From Tritrichomonas musculus (taxonomy: Eukaryota; Parabasalia; Tritrichomonadida; Tritrichomonadidae): 64,000 nt of DNA. Below the pieces are notes generated by a model, which worked only from the letters and a program-made list of their open reading frames with translations, ran no database searches and was not told where the DNA came from. The position numbers were made by a program, and so were the translations under genes. Of the stretch, positions 21,143-33,800 are shown piece after piece. Location of the stretch: contig JAPFFF010000066.1 of the NCBI GenBank assembly GCA_039105265.1, positions 186,001-250,000 on the forward strand, given 5' to 3'. Each line of letters starts with the position of its first letter. Position 1 is the stretch's first letter.

Positions 21143-22315
21143 ATGTTTTTATCTCTTGTAAGTTTGGCTTCTTGCGCTCGTTATGCTTTTCTCTATGCAG
21201 GATCCAATGAATTTATTAACTATCGTCATCAGGCTGATATTTTTACCATATACAATCAATTATTAAATCGAGGTTTTACAAAAGAAAATATTGCCCTTTA
21301 CGCATATGATGATATTGCTACTGATCCAGAAAATCCATTTCAGGGACAAGTATTTCATTCACTTGATCATAAAACCAACGTTTATCCTGGCTCTTCCGCC
21401 ATTAATGTTAAAGGCAACTACGTAACAGCAGACGCATTTAATAACGCAATCAAATATCTCCCAACAACAAGTGAAGACTACGTTTTTATTTACTACGATA
21501 ACCATGGAGGAGCTGGTTTCCTTGGAACTCCATACGGCAATCAAATTTACTGGGATGATATTACGCGCTCTTTCAAAAAGGCTCTCTCTGACAACCTCTA
21601 TAAAAAGTGTCTCTTTGTAATTGAAGCTTGCTACTCTGGATCTATTGGAAAGAAGGTTCAAGTCGATAACTTAGCCATGATTACCTCTGCCAATGATCAA
21701 CAATCATCATATGCGACCGTATATGACACATCTGTTGGTACTTATCTAACAAACGAGTTTACAGATTACTTTATTCACATAATTGACGAAAAACCATCAA
21801 TGACGGTCGGAGAATTTTTCAATGAAATCAAATCTAAAATGGAAATGTCAAGCTCCTGCTACTACGGAGACGAATCTATTCAAGAGATTCAACTTGAAGA
21901 ATTCATTGGAACTCCAACAAAAATTTTCACATCAAATGTCAGAAATAATATCAAATCTAAGCCAGTTACACAAAGAGAAGCTACCGAAACTACTCTAAAA
22001 CAACTCGCTTCTCATCCAAAAGCAAGTATTCGTGCCAAATCGAGATTACAGATGCTACATCGAAAGGCTCAGACAGAAAAACTCGATGCAGTGCTGGAAA
22101 TGATTGTGGAAAATGTTGATCCAAACAACTTCGACAAAATTATGAATGATACAGAATCTGACGCGTCACTTTCTTACTTAGAAATCGTTCGCGTCTTCAT
22201 GAAAAGATTTGGAGATGTAAATCCTGATGATTTCTCAAAATTCAATGTGTTAAAAGCTCTTGCTGCTTCACACACAAAGAATGAAATCATTCAAGCTATC
22301 TTTGAAGTTATTTAG
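21143..22315 (+). CDS. Legumain-like cysteine peptidase (C13, asparaginyl endopeptidase)
   Basis: A 390-residue secreted or lysosomal peptidase. The N-terminus MFLSLVSLASCARYAFLYAG is a signal-peptide-like stretch followed directly by the first strand of the caspase-like fold. The catalytic dyad is visible: H121 in YYDNHGGAGFL and C163 in IEACYSGS. The C-terminal ~120 residues are helical, like the legumain activation and prodomain region. Legumains cut after Asn and take part in protease activation, and in trichomonads they are surface-associated or secreted and linked to iron and adherence. The length is near the family norm. The preceding initiator supports the start. Intact. Confidence 0.93.
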   Translation: MFLSLVSLASCARYAFLYAGSNEFINYRHQADIFTIYNQLLNRGFTKENIALYAYDDIATDPENPFQGQVFHSLDHKTNVYPGSSAINVKGNYVTADAFNNAIKYLPTTSEDYVFIYYDNHGGAGFLGTPYGNQIYWDDITRSFKKALSDNLYKKCLFVIEACYSGSIGKKVQVDNLAMITSANDQQSSYATVYDTSVGTYLTNEFTDYFIHIIDEKPSMTVGEFFNEIKSKMEMSSSCYYGDESIQEIQLEEFIGTPTKIFTSNVRNNIKSKPVTQREATETTLKQLASHPKASIRAKSRLQMLHRKAQTEKLDAVLEMIVENVDPNNFDKIMNDTESDASLSYLEIVRVFMKRFGDVNPDDFSKFNVLKALAASHTKNEIIQAIFEVI

Positions 22316-22644
22316 TAAACTATATTTTGTTATAAAATATTATTTTTTTTTTTTTTTTTCTTTCTAATTTGATTAAAAAAATCACGTCAAAATTGAAAGA
22401 AGTTTAAATAAATGTGCAAAATGGATTGAACAGGTTGAACATGAAGAACCACACGTTTGTTTTAATATATTTGCATTTTTATTTAGAATTTTTTATTTTT
22501 TTACTTATTTACATTAAAACACCATAAAATATTTATCTATTAAAAAAGAGTTTTTAGATTTACTATAAATATTTCAAAGATAATTATAATTTATTTTTTT
22601 TTTTTTATTGAATGCATGATTGAAAATTTCTAATATAATTCAAA

Positions 22645-22650
22645 TCATTT
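22645..22650 (+). promoter_or_regulatory. Initiator-like element (TCATTT) of the GyrI-like gene
   Basis: TCATTT followed by a T run, with A(+1) 13 bases before the ATG. Fits the trichomonad initiator and short leader. Confidence 0.5.
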
Positions 22651-22659
22651 TTTTTTTTT

Positions 22660-23103
22660 ATGGAATACAAAATAACAGAAAAACCAGAATTAAAATTAAT
22701 TGGAATTAAAAAAGCATTTAATTCTACAAACTCCAACGAGGGAATACCGATGTTTTGGGATGAGATAATGAAAACAGCTGATTGGGCAAATGGTTTGATA
22801 AAAGGGCTATATGGACTATGCTATGAAGAAAAAGGAGATAATTTTTTGTATATGATAGCTGATGATTATGATCCACAGAAAAAGGTACCAAAACATTATG
22901 AAATAATTACTCTTCCCAAGTGCCTCTATGCAATATTTCCTTGCAAAGGTAAAATACCTGATGCTATTCAGGATATAAACACAAAAATATTCTCTGATTG
23001 GCTTCCAAACTGTAAAGATTACAAGAAAAAAAAAAATTACACTCTTGAAGTTTATTTAGAAAATGATTACACAGAAATATGGATTCCAATTGAAAAAATA
23101 TAA
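22660..23103 (+). CDS. GyrI-like / AraC effector-binding domain protein
   Basis: A 147-residue single-domain protein with the layout of the GyrI-like small-molecule-binding family. The first strand is YKITEKPELKLIGIKK. Then come a helix (MFWDEIMKTADWANGL), YGLCYEE, FLYMIADDYD, YEIITLPKCLYAIFPCKG, a helix (IQDINTKIFSDWLP) and a final strand ending EIWIPIEKI. In bacteria this fold forms the ligand-binding half of AraC/MerR-type regulators or stands alone as a small-molecule hydrolase or sensor. The stand-alone form in a protist suggests descent from a bacterial gene. The ligand is unknown. A TCATTT initiator just upstream supports the start. Intact. Confidence 0.8.
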   Translation: MEYKITEKPELKLIGIKKAFNSTNSNEGIPMFWDEIMKTADWANGLIKGLYGLCYEEKGDNFLYMIADDYDPQKKVPKHYEIITLPKCLYAIFPCKGKIPDAIQDINTKIFSDWLPNCKDYKKKKNYTLEVYLENDYTEIWIPIEKI

Positions 23104-23509
23104 ATTAATAAACCAAAAATGATGCTCAACATACGGTTGAAATTTTCTTATTTAAATAATTACTTTTTAATAATTTGAAATTTTGAATCATTAATGAACA
23201 AAAAGAAGAAAATGCAGATTTATTTGATATTCAATTCTGGCCATATTATATAATATTAACTTTTTGATATAAATTTCATTTTTGTTATTAAAATTCAGAA
23301 TTACTTGAGCCAAAAAGTTAAGGGAAAATTCATCAAAATTAATGAATTCTTTGATTTGGTTTTATATACATATTCTTTGATGTTTGTGAAATACAACAAT
23401 ATATGAAATATGATTATATTTATTTTATTGATCGATAAAAATACAATATATTTCCTATTCAAAATTTGTGCAAATTTTATAAAAATAGAACTAAGTAGTT
23501 ATATATTTG
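23104..23509. other. Spacer that may contain the left boundary of the large element
   Basis: AT-rich DNA after the GyrI-like gene. The large virus-like element must begin somewhere between here and 23719, but its terminal repeat cannot be identified without the right end. Confidence 0.4.
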
Positions 23510-23690
23510 CCACGATTTTTGCACTTCGTTCAAAAACCGCGTCAAATATTTCCCATCCGCGACCCCAGCCCTGCTATGCCAGGTATGATCCCCCACTCCC
23601 ATTAATGATCTTCCACTGGGCTGCTCTCAGGATTCCTCTCAACGCTCTGCTAGGAAGGAGGTCCCGTATCGTTAACATCAAAAAAGCTAT
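23510..23690. other. GC-richer block near the left edge of the large element
   Basis: About 180 bases much richer in G+C than the surroundings (CATCCGCGACCCCAGCCC, GCTGCTCTCAGGATTCC). No confident gene. It may be part of the terminal region of the large element or a foreign fragment. Confidence 0.35.
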
Positions 23691-23718
23691 AGAAAAAGTT
23701 GTTAATTGTGTGGTTTAC

Positions 23719-24240
23719 TTAAAGGCAATCGTTTGCATGGCATTCAATTGGATAGTATATCCATCTTGTGTAAAATCCTATTCTAATAAATAAATGCTCT
23801 GCATATGAATCTAAAAATTGGTTCATTCCTCTTTGAGGATCCATTAGGGTCCAATCAATTGTGGCATTTGGGAAAAATTGAAAGAATCTGGTAGAAATGC
23901 TCGTAAAAAGATTTTCATCGAAATTGAATTTACATTTGACTATATCAAGGGTTGTTTCAAACAATTTTTGTCGAATTTCTATGCATTTGTGAAGTTCACG
24001 ATAATAATTTCTGACAAATGCTTGCTTTGGGCCAATATTGAATGGTGAATCTTGTGCAGTAACAATTTTACATAAACTCTGGTACATATAGTCATCTTCA
24101 TTTAAATCTAAATCTTCTGGGTGTTTATCGATAAGATCTGATAGGTTCTCTATTGGATAGTTCTCTGTAGGCTCTACGTTGGACTCGGAGATGGCGAACA
24201 TAAGTAAAAATGATGTGATGAGGTGAGCACGAAAAATCAT
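23719..24240 (-). CDS. Secreted or luminal protein with signal peptide, leftmost gene of the large element
   Basis: A 173-residue protein starting MIFRAHLITSFLLMFAIS, a good signal peptide with a plausible cut before ESNVEP. The mature part is acidic then helical, with Cys in LCKI, HKCIEI, VKCKF and a C-terminal CHANDCL, which suggests disulfides. No later membrane helix and no known family. It is transcribed outward from the virion block, and its start is preceded by an unusually G-rich stretch. It could be a virion-surface or host-interaction protein of the element. A host gene next to the boundary cannot be excluded. Confidence 0.55.
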   Translation of the reverse strand: MIFRAHLITSFLLMFAISESNVEPTENYPIENLSDLIDKHPEDLDLNEDDYMYQSLCKIVTAQDSPFNIGPKQAFVRNYYRELHKCIEIRQKLFETTLDIVKCKFNFDENLFTSISTRFFQFFPNATIDWTLMDPQRGMNQFLDSYAEHLFIRIGFYTRWIYYPIECHANDCL

Positions 24241-24344
24241 ATTTTTTATTTGGGTCCCTCATGGGGGGGGTAGGGGTGCCCCGAGTTTTGTAGGGGTGGA
24301 GACCGTTTACCAAAAATCTATTTTTTTCTCGTTAGGTCATCACA

Positions 24345-24350
24345 TCACTT
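24345..24350 (+). promoter_or_regulatory. Initiator-like TCACTT before the first + strand element gene
   Basis: TCACTT ten bases upstream of the ATG at 24357 looks like the host initiator and lies just after the G-rich stretch at 24250-24310. Confidence 0.4.
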
Positions 24351-24356
24351 TTTTTC

Positions 24357-24767
24357 ATGTACAGCAGGAAGCAAGATAAGCAAAGTCTTAAGGTTTTCAG
24401 AAAGACAGTACGCAACTTTATTTATGATACAACAAGGTTATTGGAATTAGCTGATTCATTAAACGACGACATGAAAACAATTGAAAGACTGGAATCAGAA
24501 AATCGAAGGCTCACCGAAGAAAACGGCTATATAAATGATGAAATTGATAAAAATCCAAAGTCCGATCCGATATGGGAAATGATGGTTGAAAATGAGCTAA
24601 AAATTGATGAAAATCGAGATAAATTGGACGATTTGAAAAAAGAAGAAGAAAAAAAGAAAGTCCAATTGGAAACAAAAGCACAAGTATTGAATCAATTTGT
24701 CGATGAGTTACGAGATTGCTTCGTTGACCCACTAAATTTGAAGGAACCAGAATATTCAGATGAATAA
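24357..24767 (+). CDS. Small coiled-coil protein
   Basis: A 136-residue, highly charged protein, largely one long heptad-rich helix from about residue 25 to 120 (LESENRRLTEENGYINDEI; LKKEEEKKKVQLETKAQVL). No membrane segment or enzyme motif. It is the first gene of the + strand virion block and is separated by 49 bases from the giant gene. Perhaps an oligomeric scaffold or minor virion protein; this rests on position only. Confidence 0.65.
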   Translation: MYSRKQDKQSLKVFRKTVRNFIYDTTRLLELADSLNDDMKTIERLESENRRLTEENGYINDEIDKNPKSDPIWEMMVENELKIDENRDKLDDLKKEEEKKKVQLETKAQVLNQFVDELRDCFVDPLNLKEPEYSDE

Positions 24768-24816
24768 ACCATTTAATTTTCATTATTTGTTGTTTTATGT
24801 TTATTTTTATTGAAAA

Positions 24817-27800
24817 ATGACTGAAAATCAACAACCATTAACGCAAGATCAAAAAATAGATTTAGCATTAGCGAATTTACGTGAAAAGGGTTGGCATCTT
24901 TGGAGAAATACTATAGCATTTCCGAATGCTGCATATGTAGAAATGGCTGAATTCTTTTATTCAAATTGTATTGAATTATTAAATTTTGGTGTGGAAAATG
25001 GCAATGCAATACCTGATTTATCTTTATTGTTTGATTATTACATGAATTTTCCTGAACAAATGCAGTTTATAGGATTAGACGTTATTCATTATTTAAGATT
25101 CGTTGTAGACGTTTTATTTGCTCAAACAGTTAGAGATAATTATTTTCCAGGATACGATATTCAAAAAATACATAATCAATTCATTGATTTCAAAAATAAT
25201 AATGGACCGAATTTAATGATTTGTAAAAGTGATTTTGCAAGAGGAAGAGTGACTGCACTTCAAAATTATTGGAAAGAGATAGATTGGAAATATTATAGCA
25301 TATATCAATTAAACTATGATTTCGTTGGAATTACAGAATTTGAGGCTGCATTTTGGTGGAAATTATTGCAAAGAATTCATCATAATAACAAATATTATCA
25401 GAAAACGTTTATTGAAATCAGACAAGAACTCTATGATAAATCATTGGATGAGAAAGTTTTTGATAACGATGAGGTCAAAATGGGAAATTATCGTTTTTTC
25501 CTAAATTCTTGCATCTATTTTGATATGCATCAAATAAATTGGAATGTTTTGCAACAATTACACAATCCCAATTTTAAATTATATCAGGACGTAGAAAAAA
25601 TAAAACAATATTTATTGAGAACAATTCCAGGAACCAATGATGAATTATTAACACCTGATGATTTTGATATAAGGGTTGAAGATTATTATAACGATTTTGT
25701 TTCTGGTGGAATAGAAAGTGTTATTATAGAATTAGATGAATTAATCGATTGTTTCGAACGATTGGGAAAAGAGAATTATCAAAATATTCCAACATTTTTC
25801 ACAATTGTTTGTATTCGACTTGCTCTGAATGGAATAAAATGGTTGGATTTCCAAAAAGCAAAACCCGATCTATTAAATTTTATTAAATGGTGCGAAGAGA
25901 ATAAAATTCAAGATATGGATAATATTAGAAATATTGAGGATGTCAGTAAAAATTTGGTAAAGTTTGCTCAAGATAAGACGAAAAGTTTATCTAGTTGGAT
26001 AATTGAACAAAAAACCAGAGATGAATATATTCGAAAATTAAAAGCCGCTAAAGCTAAGAAAGAATTATGCACTAGATACCAATCATTTATCGATGAAGCA
26101 GATACGACACATCCTGTGAGTATTGCAGCATGTGGGTTGAAAATTGAACAACGTTATTCAGAAATCTCAAAAGCACAACCATTGTTAGATCCAGTGGATA
26201 TTTATAATAATATATTAATGGAAAAAGATAAAGAATTGTTGGCTATCAACAAAGACAAAGCGAATGAATTAAAGGAACAGGCTGAATATGATGAGTCATA
26301 TTGGAAAGATGAAATTTGGAGATACTCTCTTCCTGTTTATTTTGCATCAGATGATGGTGCAGTAGATAAGGATAAAAATGAAATACCATTAACATTGGTA
26401 GGAGCAAATCAATTTGCAAATACAATTGCAAAGGAATACCCAATGAATCCAGGAGACGCGAAACAATTTTTGAATGATATGGTTGATCCAAATAATTTTG
26501 ATCAGATGGAAAAATATTGGACAGCATTCAATGCAATGATATACACAAATCTGCAATTTTTGATGAATGCACAGGAGTGGAATTCAGAGGAATTTTTCAA
26601 TTATTGGTATCCATTGGCCAAATCATTCCAAAACAAAGTTAGAGAATATCAAAAAAGTATCGATCAACAATATCAAAAAGCAGATGATTCAGTGAGAATA
26701 AAAGCAAAAGAAGAGATGACTCATCAATTACTAAAAGAACAATATGAACAATATAAGAAAGATTTAGATGCATTCTTGAAACAAAATCCAGAACGAGAGG
26801 GTCAAGTTTATCGTATTTATTATGATAAGAAGATTCAAGAAAAATTACTTGCTGCAAAAGAAGCAGAACAAGCGAATGAAGAGGATGAAAACATGGATCA
26901 ACCATTTGAAGTTCCAGGATTGACAGATGACCAAGTATTAGATAATTATATAAATCAATTAAGTCCTGATCCAACAAAAAGAGGATTATCAGATAAAGAA
27001 ATGTTAAATGAAGTGAGGGAACCGAATATTGCAAACTATGGAAATAATTGGTTGGCAAAAATATTACAACAAATTGAAGGGTTACCATGTATTCGTTTGA
27101 AAGAATGGATCGATATTCAAGGAGATATGGAAGAAATGAGAACAAAAAATTATGCATCATCGAATGAATTGTCTCAGGATATGGAAAATAGACGAATTGC
27201 AAATACAAAAACATTGATTGGATGGATTGGAGGTCAATATCTCAAATTTGACAGAAATGAAAATGGTGAAAATATTATCACAAAATTATCAATGGTTGGA
27301 TGTTCGAATGGATGGACATGGACCGATTTTGTTCATTTATGTAAATTGTATAAGAGATCAATTGATCAATTTCGTCAAGAGATAAGCGGAATTTATCAGA
27401 AATTATATGAATCAGCGGGATTGAAGATCGGTGAAGACGAATTTATTGATCAAGTTTTTGATGAAATGGAAAACCTTTGGACGACAAGACAACAAATAAA
27501 ATTTAAGGATCAAATTTTAGAGGAATGGAAAGAAAGATATGCAAATCAAATTTATTTGAATGATTTTCAAAGAATTCAGAGTCGACTAATATCAAGTGCA
27601 AAACAAATTTTTAAAGATTTCAATTTAAGTGATAAAATAATAACCGGATATGTTCTTCAATTTTTCCCTGATGATAAGACAACGAATTGGAAGACAAAAG
27701 AGACAACTGCTCATAATAATTTAGTAGCCAAAAGAGAAGAATTAGAACGAGTAAAACAAATAAGAAATGGAATGATTGAGACAATAATTGAGCGAAAGAA

Positions 27801-30800
27801 AAAAGAAAATGAAGCATTAAATATAACAAATTATAATGAAAAAAGTGACCGTGATAAATTCCAACAATTATATATCAATGGTGATCGAATTATACAAGAT
27901 AGTTTGACTGAAGACTTAAATCAAATAATGGAAAGTTCACAAACAAGTCTTGACAATGCTGTCAGAAAAAATATACAAAAGAAGGTGAAAGAAATTTATG
28001 ATAGTCATGGATTTTCAGTAGATAAAGATACAATCAAAAGTGAAGCAAATGCAATTTTTACAGCAAATAATTTTGATCATGATTTGAATAAATTAAATAT
28101 TCGATTAGCATCATCAAAAAATTCAATTGGTTTGGCATTTGAAGAAATTATTCGTACAAAAATTGCTCCAGATATTGATGTTATAAATGCAATCGCTAAA
28201 TATGTATCAGGTGTTAATTCATATGATAAAAATGGTGAAATTCAAAAATATTATCAAACACATTTTTCAAATGAAAAGGAAGCAATAGAATTTATTAATA
28301 ATGAAGCGAAAAAATGGCATACAAGAGAAGAAGAAGCAATAGAAAAAGAAAATGCAAGAATAATTCAAACAATAAACCAAAAATATAGAGAAGCACAAAG
28401 GAAATTCGATGATAAGGATGTTAAAAATGTGCTTGGTTTATTTACGAGCCAGGATTCAATAGATGCAAAAGAAAATGCATACAATCAATGGATAATCGAT
28501 TGGGATAGTGCACAAAAAATAATCGATAAAAGAACGATAGAAATCAGGAAAACAATTGAAGAACGAATGAAAATTACAGGTGAAAGATTTAATGATAATG
28601 AAGTGAATAATGAGATCTACTTGTCACATATTTATAACAATAAAAAGCAAAATGAAGTTTTAAATGATTTAACAAAACGATTAGAAAAAGAACAAAAAAT
28701 GGTAGAAGATACAAGAAAAAATATTGAATTAGAGACTTTGAAAATTCAATTGAAAGATGCATATGGAAAAGAATTCAATGAAAATCTATGGAATACAATA
28801 TTACTAGATCAAACAACTCCGAATATCAATGAAAAAATAAAACAAATGATAACTGACAAAAATCATCAGAAAGGAGAAGATGAGAAAAATTTAACAAATT
28901 TATTGACCGAATGTTTCAGTGATGCTTTCAGTGATTATGCATCAGGGTATACAAAATTTACTCCAAATGCTATTGAATCGATAATGATAGCTAATCCAGA
29001 ATGTAACACTATATCAAAATTAGTTATTTATTTAAATCAACATCGAAAGAACTTCAAATGGACTGGGACAATTTTTAAGAAATGGAATAAATATCAAATT
29101 TGGGAAGAAGTTGCTGACAGTAGAAAATTCTCCGAAGTAGGTGGGAAATTTGATCAATTATGGATTTTAACTGAATCTTATGCTGATATTTTGAAACTTT
29201 TTAATTATTCTGTTGCAACATTAGAACAACTCAAACATCATCAAAGGAGAGAAGAAAAAGTTAGAGAATATGTTGAAAGTTGGGAAACAATCAAAAGACA
29301 AAAAAACCAAACATCATCATTCATGAGTGAAATAGAGAAATATAGTCAAGGTAAAACAAAAGAAGAAAGAGAAGATTTCGAAATGGAAATAATTGGTCAT
29401 TGTGAATCAAAAGAGGAGATATCATCATACATGAAAGCAAGAGGTTCTTATATTGCACTAGGAAAAAATATGGATAATTATGCAGATCGTTTGAAATTTG
29501 AAGACTATTATAGAAATTTTTCAAAAGAACCAGATATGGTTTTAAAAATAGAATCAATGGTAGGCAATGTTCCGATTGAAAATGTTCCTCAAATAACTGC
29601 TTTAGAAGGTCAATTAATGAATACTTATCCAAAGAAATTTTCACATAAAGTATTCAATTCAACAAAAGAGTCATGGTTTAAAAATAATGGAAAAGCTTAT
29701 TTATTATATCTTCAATATGAACAAAAATATCAAGAGTATCTTCGATTTTTTCAAAAGAGACAAAATTATGACACTTTTCTAGATTTCTCAATTCATAATG
29801 GTGGAGATTTTACAACTTTAGGTACATATATAACAAAAGAAGTTAATGAATTAACAGATGCAGAAAAAAGAATTCAAACCTCAATATCAGTTTTAAATAA
29901 AATTAATGAACTCAATGAATTGTTACCAAAAGAAAATCAATATTCAGTTCAAACAGTTGCAGTCGCATATAGAAATGAAACAATTCCAGAAATAGATTCA
30001 AAACTTCAAAATTTAATCAATGAACAAGAATCTTATCGAAATACAAATGAAAATTTAGATGAAGCAATCATTCGTTGGAGGGCTTTATTCCCTGAAGATT
30101 TAAAAAGTTCAACAGATTGGAGAACAGAATTCGGATCAAATGGAGCTGCAATCAATGCTATTAACAAATTAAGTCATATTTATGAATTTTGGTATAGAAC
30201 TCATCCATATGAAGGAGTAAATTTATGGAAATATATTCATGAAAACGCACAGGATTCAATCAATACAGCTCAAGAAAAATTGCAAAAATATTATGATGAA
30301 AACAAATATAAATATAACACATGGGACGGAAACAATTTATTGAAAAAATATGTTCAACAATATTATCAAGGTTTTGGGAGATCAATTGCAGAAGCCGCAG
30401 GATTTTTATTTGGTAAATTTGATGGAAATTTAGAAGATTGTTTGAAATTCTTTGAAGGATATGAGAAAAATTTGAAAATCAATCAGAGTTTTTCAAAGAA
30501 AGGAAATAAAAAATTCAATGACATCGGACATTTCTTCAATGAATATATGAGTAAAAATACAAAAGAAAATAAATATACATTTCTGAATCAATTCAAAACA
30601 GATTACAAAAATTATAAGAAAACAAGAGAATCATGGAGAACAAATAAAGATTATATCAAAAGTCAAGATATTCTTCCAAAATTAAAGCCAGAATTTATTT
30701 CAACGATTACTCAAGTCGATATGTCATGGAATGAAGATGAAATGTATTCAAAATATTTAATTCCAATTGCTCAATTATATTACAAACAATTACATAAAGG

Positions 30801-33800
30801 TCAAGATTTTGATATATCCAATTATGCCAAAGATAAGGTTTGTTTCAATGCTATTGTTGAAAAATGTGACAAAAAACAAAAAGATTTAGATACTTGGGAT
30901 AAGTCAAATATTGAAGCAACTTATATTTCATATCAAAATTCTCAACAAATTGAATCAAAATTAACTTGGGAACAATTCAAAGATAAATATCAAACACCTG
31001 AAAAAGCCCAAATTGCAATCGATATTGATAAATATAGAAAATTAATAAAAGAAAAATTAGACATTACTGATGAAGATTTACCTGGTCAAACACGTTTTAA
31101 AGGTTATCATGAAACAGAAATTGGAAGTCAAAAAAGATTGGATTGGTTAAGAAGATATTATACAAATTTAACAGAAAAATTTAATGAATCATGGAAATCT
31201 GGAACAATGCTAACAATATATAATAATTTCCGAGAAAAATATTCAGATGATCCAGATTATTCAACAATAGAAAAGACTGCATCAAAATATGGTTTTGATT
31301 ATTTGACAGGAAAAACTGATCTGAATTATCGTTATCATTTAGCACTTTACAAAGAAAAATTCAATGAAGAATATAAACCATCGATAGCACCAGAAAAAAA
31401 TGAAGAAAAAGAAGTGATCATAGAAGATATCAAAAAGAAAATTCAAAGTGTGGATCAATATAATAATCTGAATTTTCTCTTAGTCTTACAAAAATATAAT
31501 TCGTCTGCAGAACATCAACTTGAGGTAGTAGATATTGTCAAAAATTTTGGAAAGGATTATTCAAATGCAATTATTTGGTTAGAATGTGAAAAATTAAAGA
31601 ATGATATTATTGCCTTACAACCAGACACCGCAGAAAAAGTTCGTGCAATAACAAATTCAATTACTGGAAAACAAGAATTACAAACATTATATAGAGATGC
31701 TACAAAAGATGCAGCTGCTTTTCAATCAACTGAGTTTCATCAATTATTAAGTAAATATAACGAATATAGAAATGAACATAATTCCGTTGATGACATTCAA
31801 AGAAAATTTTCAACAAAAGATTATATTAAATGTGTAAATTTAATGAAATGTGACATTTTAGAAAAAATATTAGTTACGAATTATAAATACACAAAGGAAA
31901 ATTTGAAAAATGTCAAAGAATCAGATGCTGGATTAAGATTAGATCATTTACAGAAAATTGAAATGGATTTAAAGAAAAAAATTGAGGAATTTGAAAGTGA
32001 TCCTGGGGTTGTAAAATTTTGGGATATTTATCGACTTGCAGAAGATGCTGAATATAGAGATAAAAGAAATCTATTGGTAGCTAAAAAATATGATCTCGAT
32101 CTTGCTTTTAATGAAGTCTATTCAAAAGCTTGGAACGCATTATCTGCAGATGAAGGAATAATCAATGGAAATTCAATAAAAGAGAAAAATCAAAATTATT
32201 ATATTTTAATCGATTCTTGGCTCAAGAAAAAAGATATCTTCGACAAAGATCCATTAATTCAAGAATATCTTAATATGCCGCAAAATAAAGTTACTATTAC
32301 TGGATTATTGAAAAGATACAAATCAAATACAAATCCAGAAGAAGTCAGAATTGATGCGAGATGTTATGTCTTAAATGAAATGAATAAAGTTGTATATGAA
32401 AAATATTTAAAAGAAACAAATGAAAAAGACGATAAGTATTTGACCATAACTGATCAGAAAGAATTGGCAGAATATTTCAGAAAGAAACAAGAACAACATA
32501 ATAAGGACCAAATTGATTGGAAAAAACTTGATCCTCTTCGATTAGAATGGAATAAAATTCATACCGGAGACGATAAAAAATTCTTAAAAGATTGGCAAGC
32601 TGTCTATAAGTATTGGAATGGACAACTACAACAAGCAACAGTCGAATTGAAACTAGAAAAAGATAAACATAATTGGCAAAAAGAGTTTCAAGAACCGTTT
32701 ATTCCACCAGACAAGATGTCAGCAAATGATGTTCTGAAAAAAATTCAAGATTATTGGAAAATCTATTCTCGTTTTTATCAGAATTATTCAAATTTCATTT
32801 CTAACTGGAAAGAATACACTTCGAGATATCCAACAGAGAAATTAACAATGGATAAGATTATTGACACATACAAATCTGATGTCGTCACAGCAAATAATTT
32901 CTTAAAATATGGAATATTGAAAAGTAAATATAAGAGTGTTTACAAAAAAGATTATGCAATAAAAAATGATTATCCAACTCCAGAAGATATTGATGCATTA
33001 GAGACTGAAATCGCAACATATAGCAAACGACAAGAGGAATCCAAAACAGATACAGAATTAATGGATGCTTTTCGAGAAATGGAAAGTAAATATGATGATA
33101 ATCAGGAAACATTAAGAGAGTTGTTGGAAAAGAATAAATTTGATCCGAAGACAACAAAATTCAAATTAAAGATAAAGAATAAGATCAAAGACTTTGAGAC
33201 TGATTACAAAATCATTTATACTTTAAATCAAGTAGAAGAATTTGGGTCTACCCCAGAAAGTCGTTATAATTATCTTGACAAAGAATACAAAAGAATTCAA
33301 AATGAATATTCAAAATTAGAAGCAATGCCAAAAATAACAGAATATTTAGATTATTATAATGATGATCTTGGAGAAGGAAAAAGTTTGAAAGATTTGTTTT
33401 CTGAAGAAACGAATGGTCATAATGCATACAAAACTTATTATCATATCTTGATTACAGTTCATAATAAATTGAATCCAAATAAAGCAAAAGATACAACAAA
33501 AGAACCAGAAAGTTATAAACGAGCTTGTGATGATTTGAAACTTGAAATTGAAAATATTCGTGAAGCAATCAAGAAATTTGGAGGAAATTCAGTATGGAAG
33601 AAATTAACAAATTCAGAGAAAGATGAATTAGTTGCTGAATACAAAAATACATCCTATGGTCATGTTCGAATGGCAATGAAGACAGAAATTGAAGAGTATA
33701 ATAAAAAGAACGATCATGAATTCAAGTTTGATGATATTAGGAAAAAATTTGAAAAGAAAGGAAAAGAACTATCATTACTTAATAATTATATTAAAGCTGC

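Noticed and set aside
23560-23660. Weak resemblance to 5S rRNA on the minus strand
   Set aside because: Only a short 3'-like segment matches by eye; no 5' partner strand for the closing stem is present.
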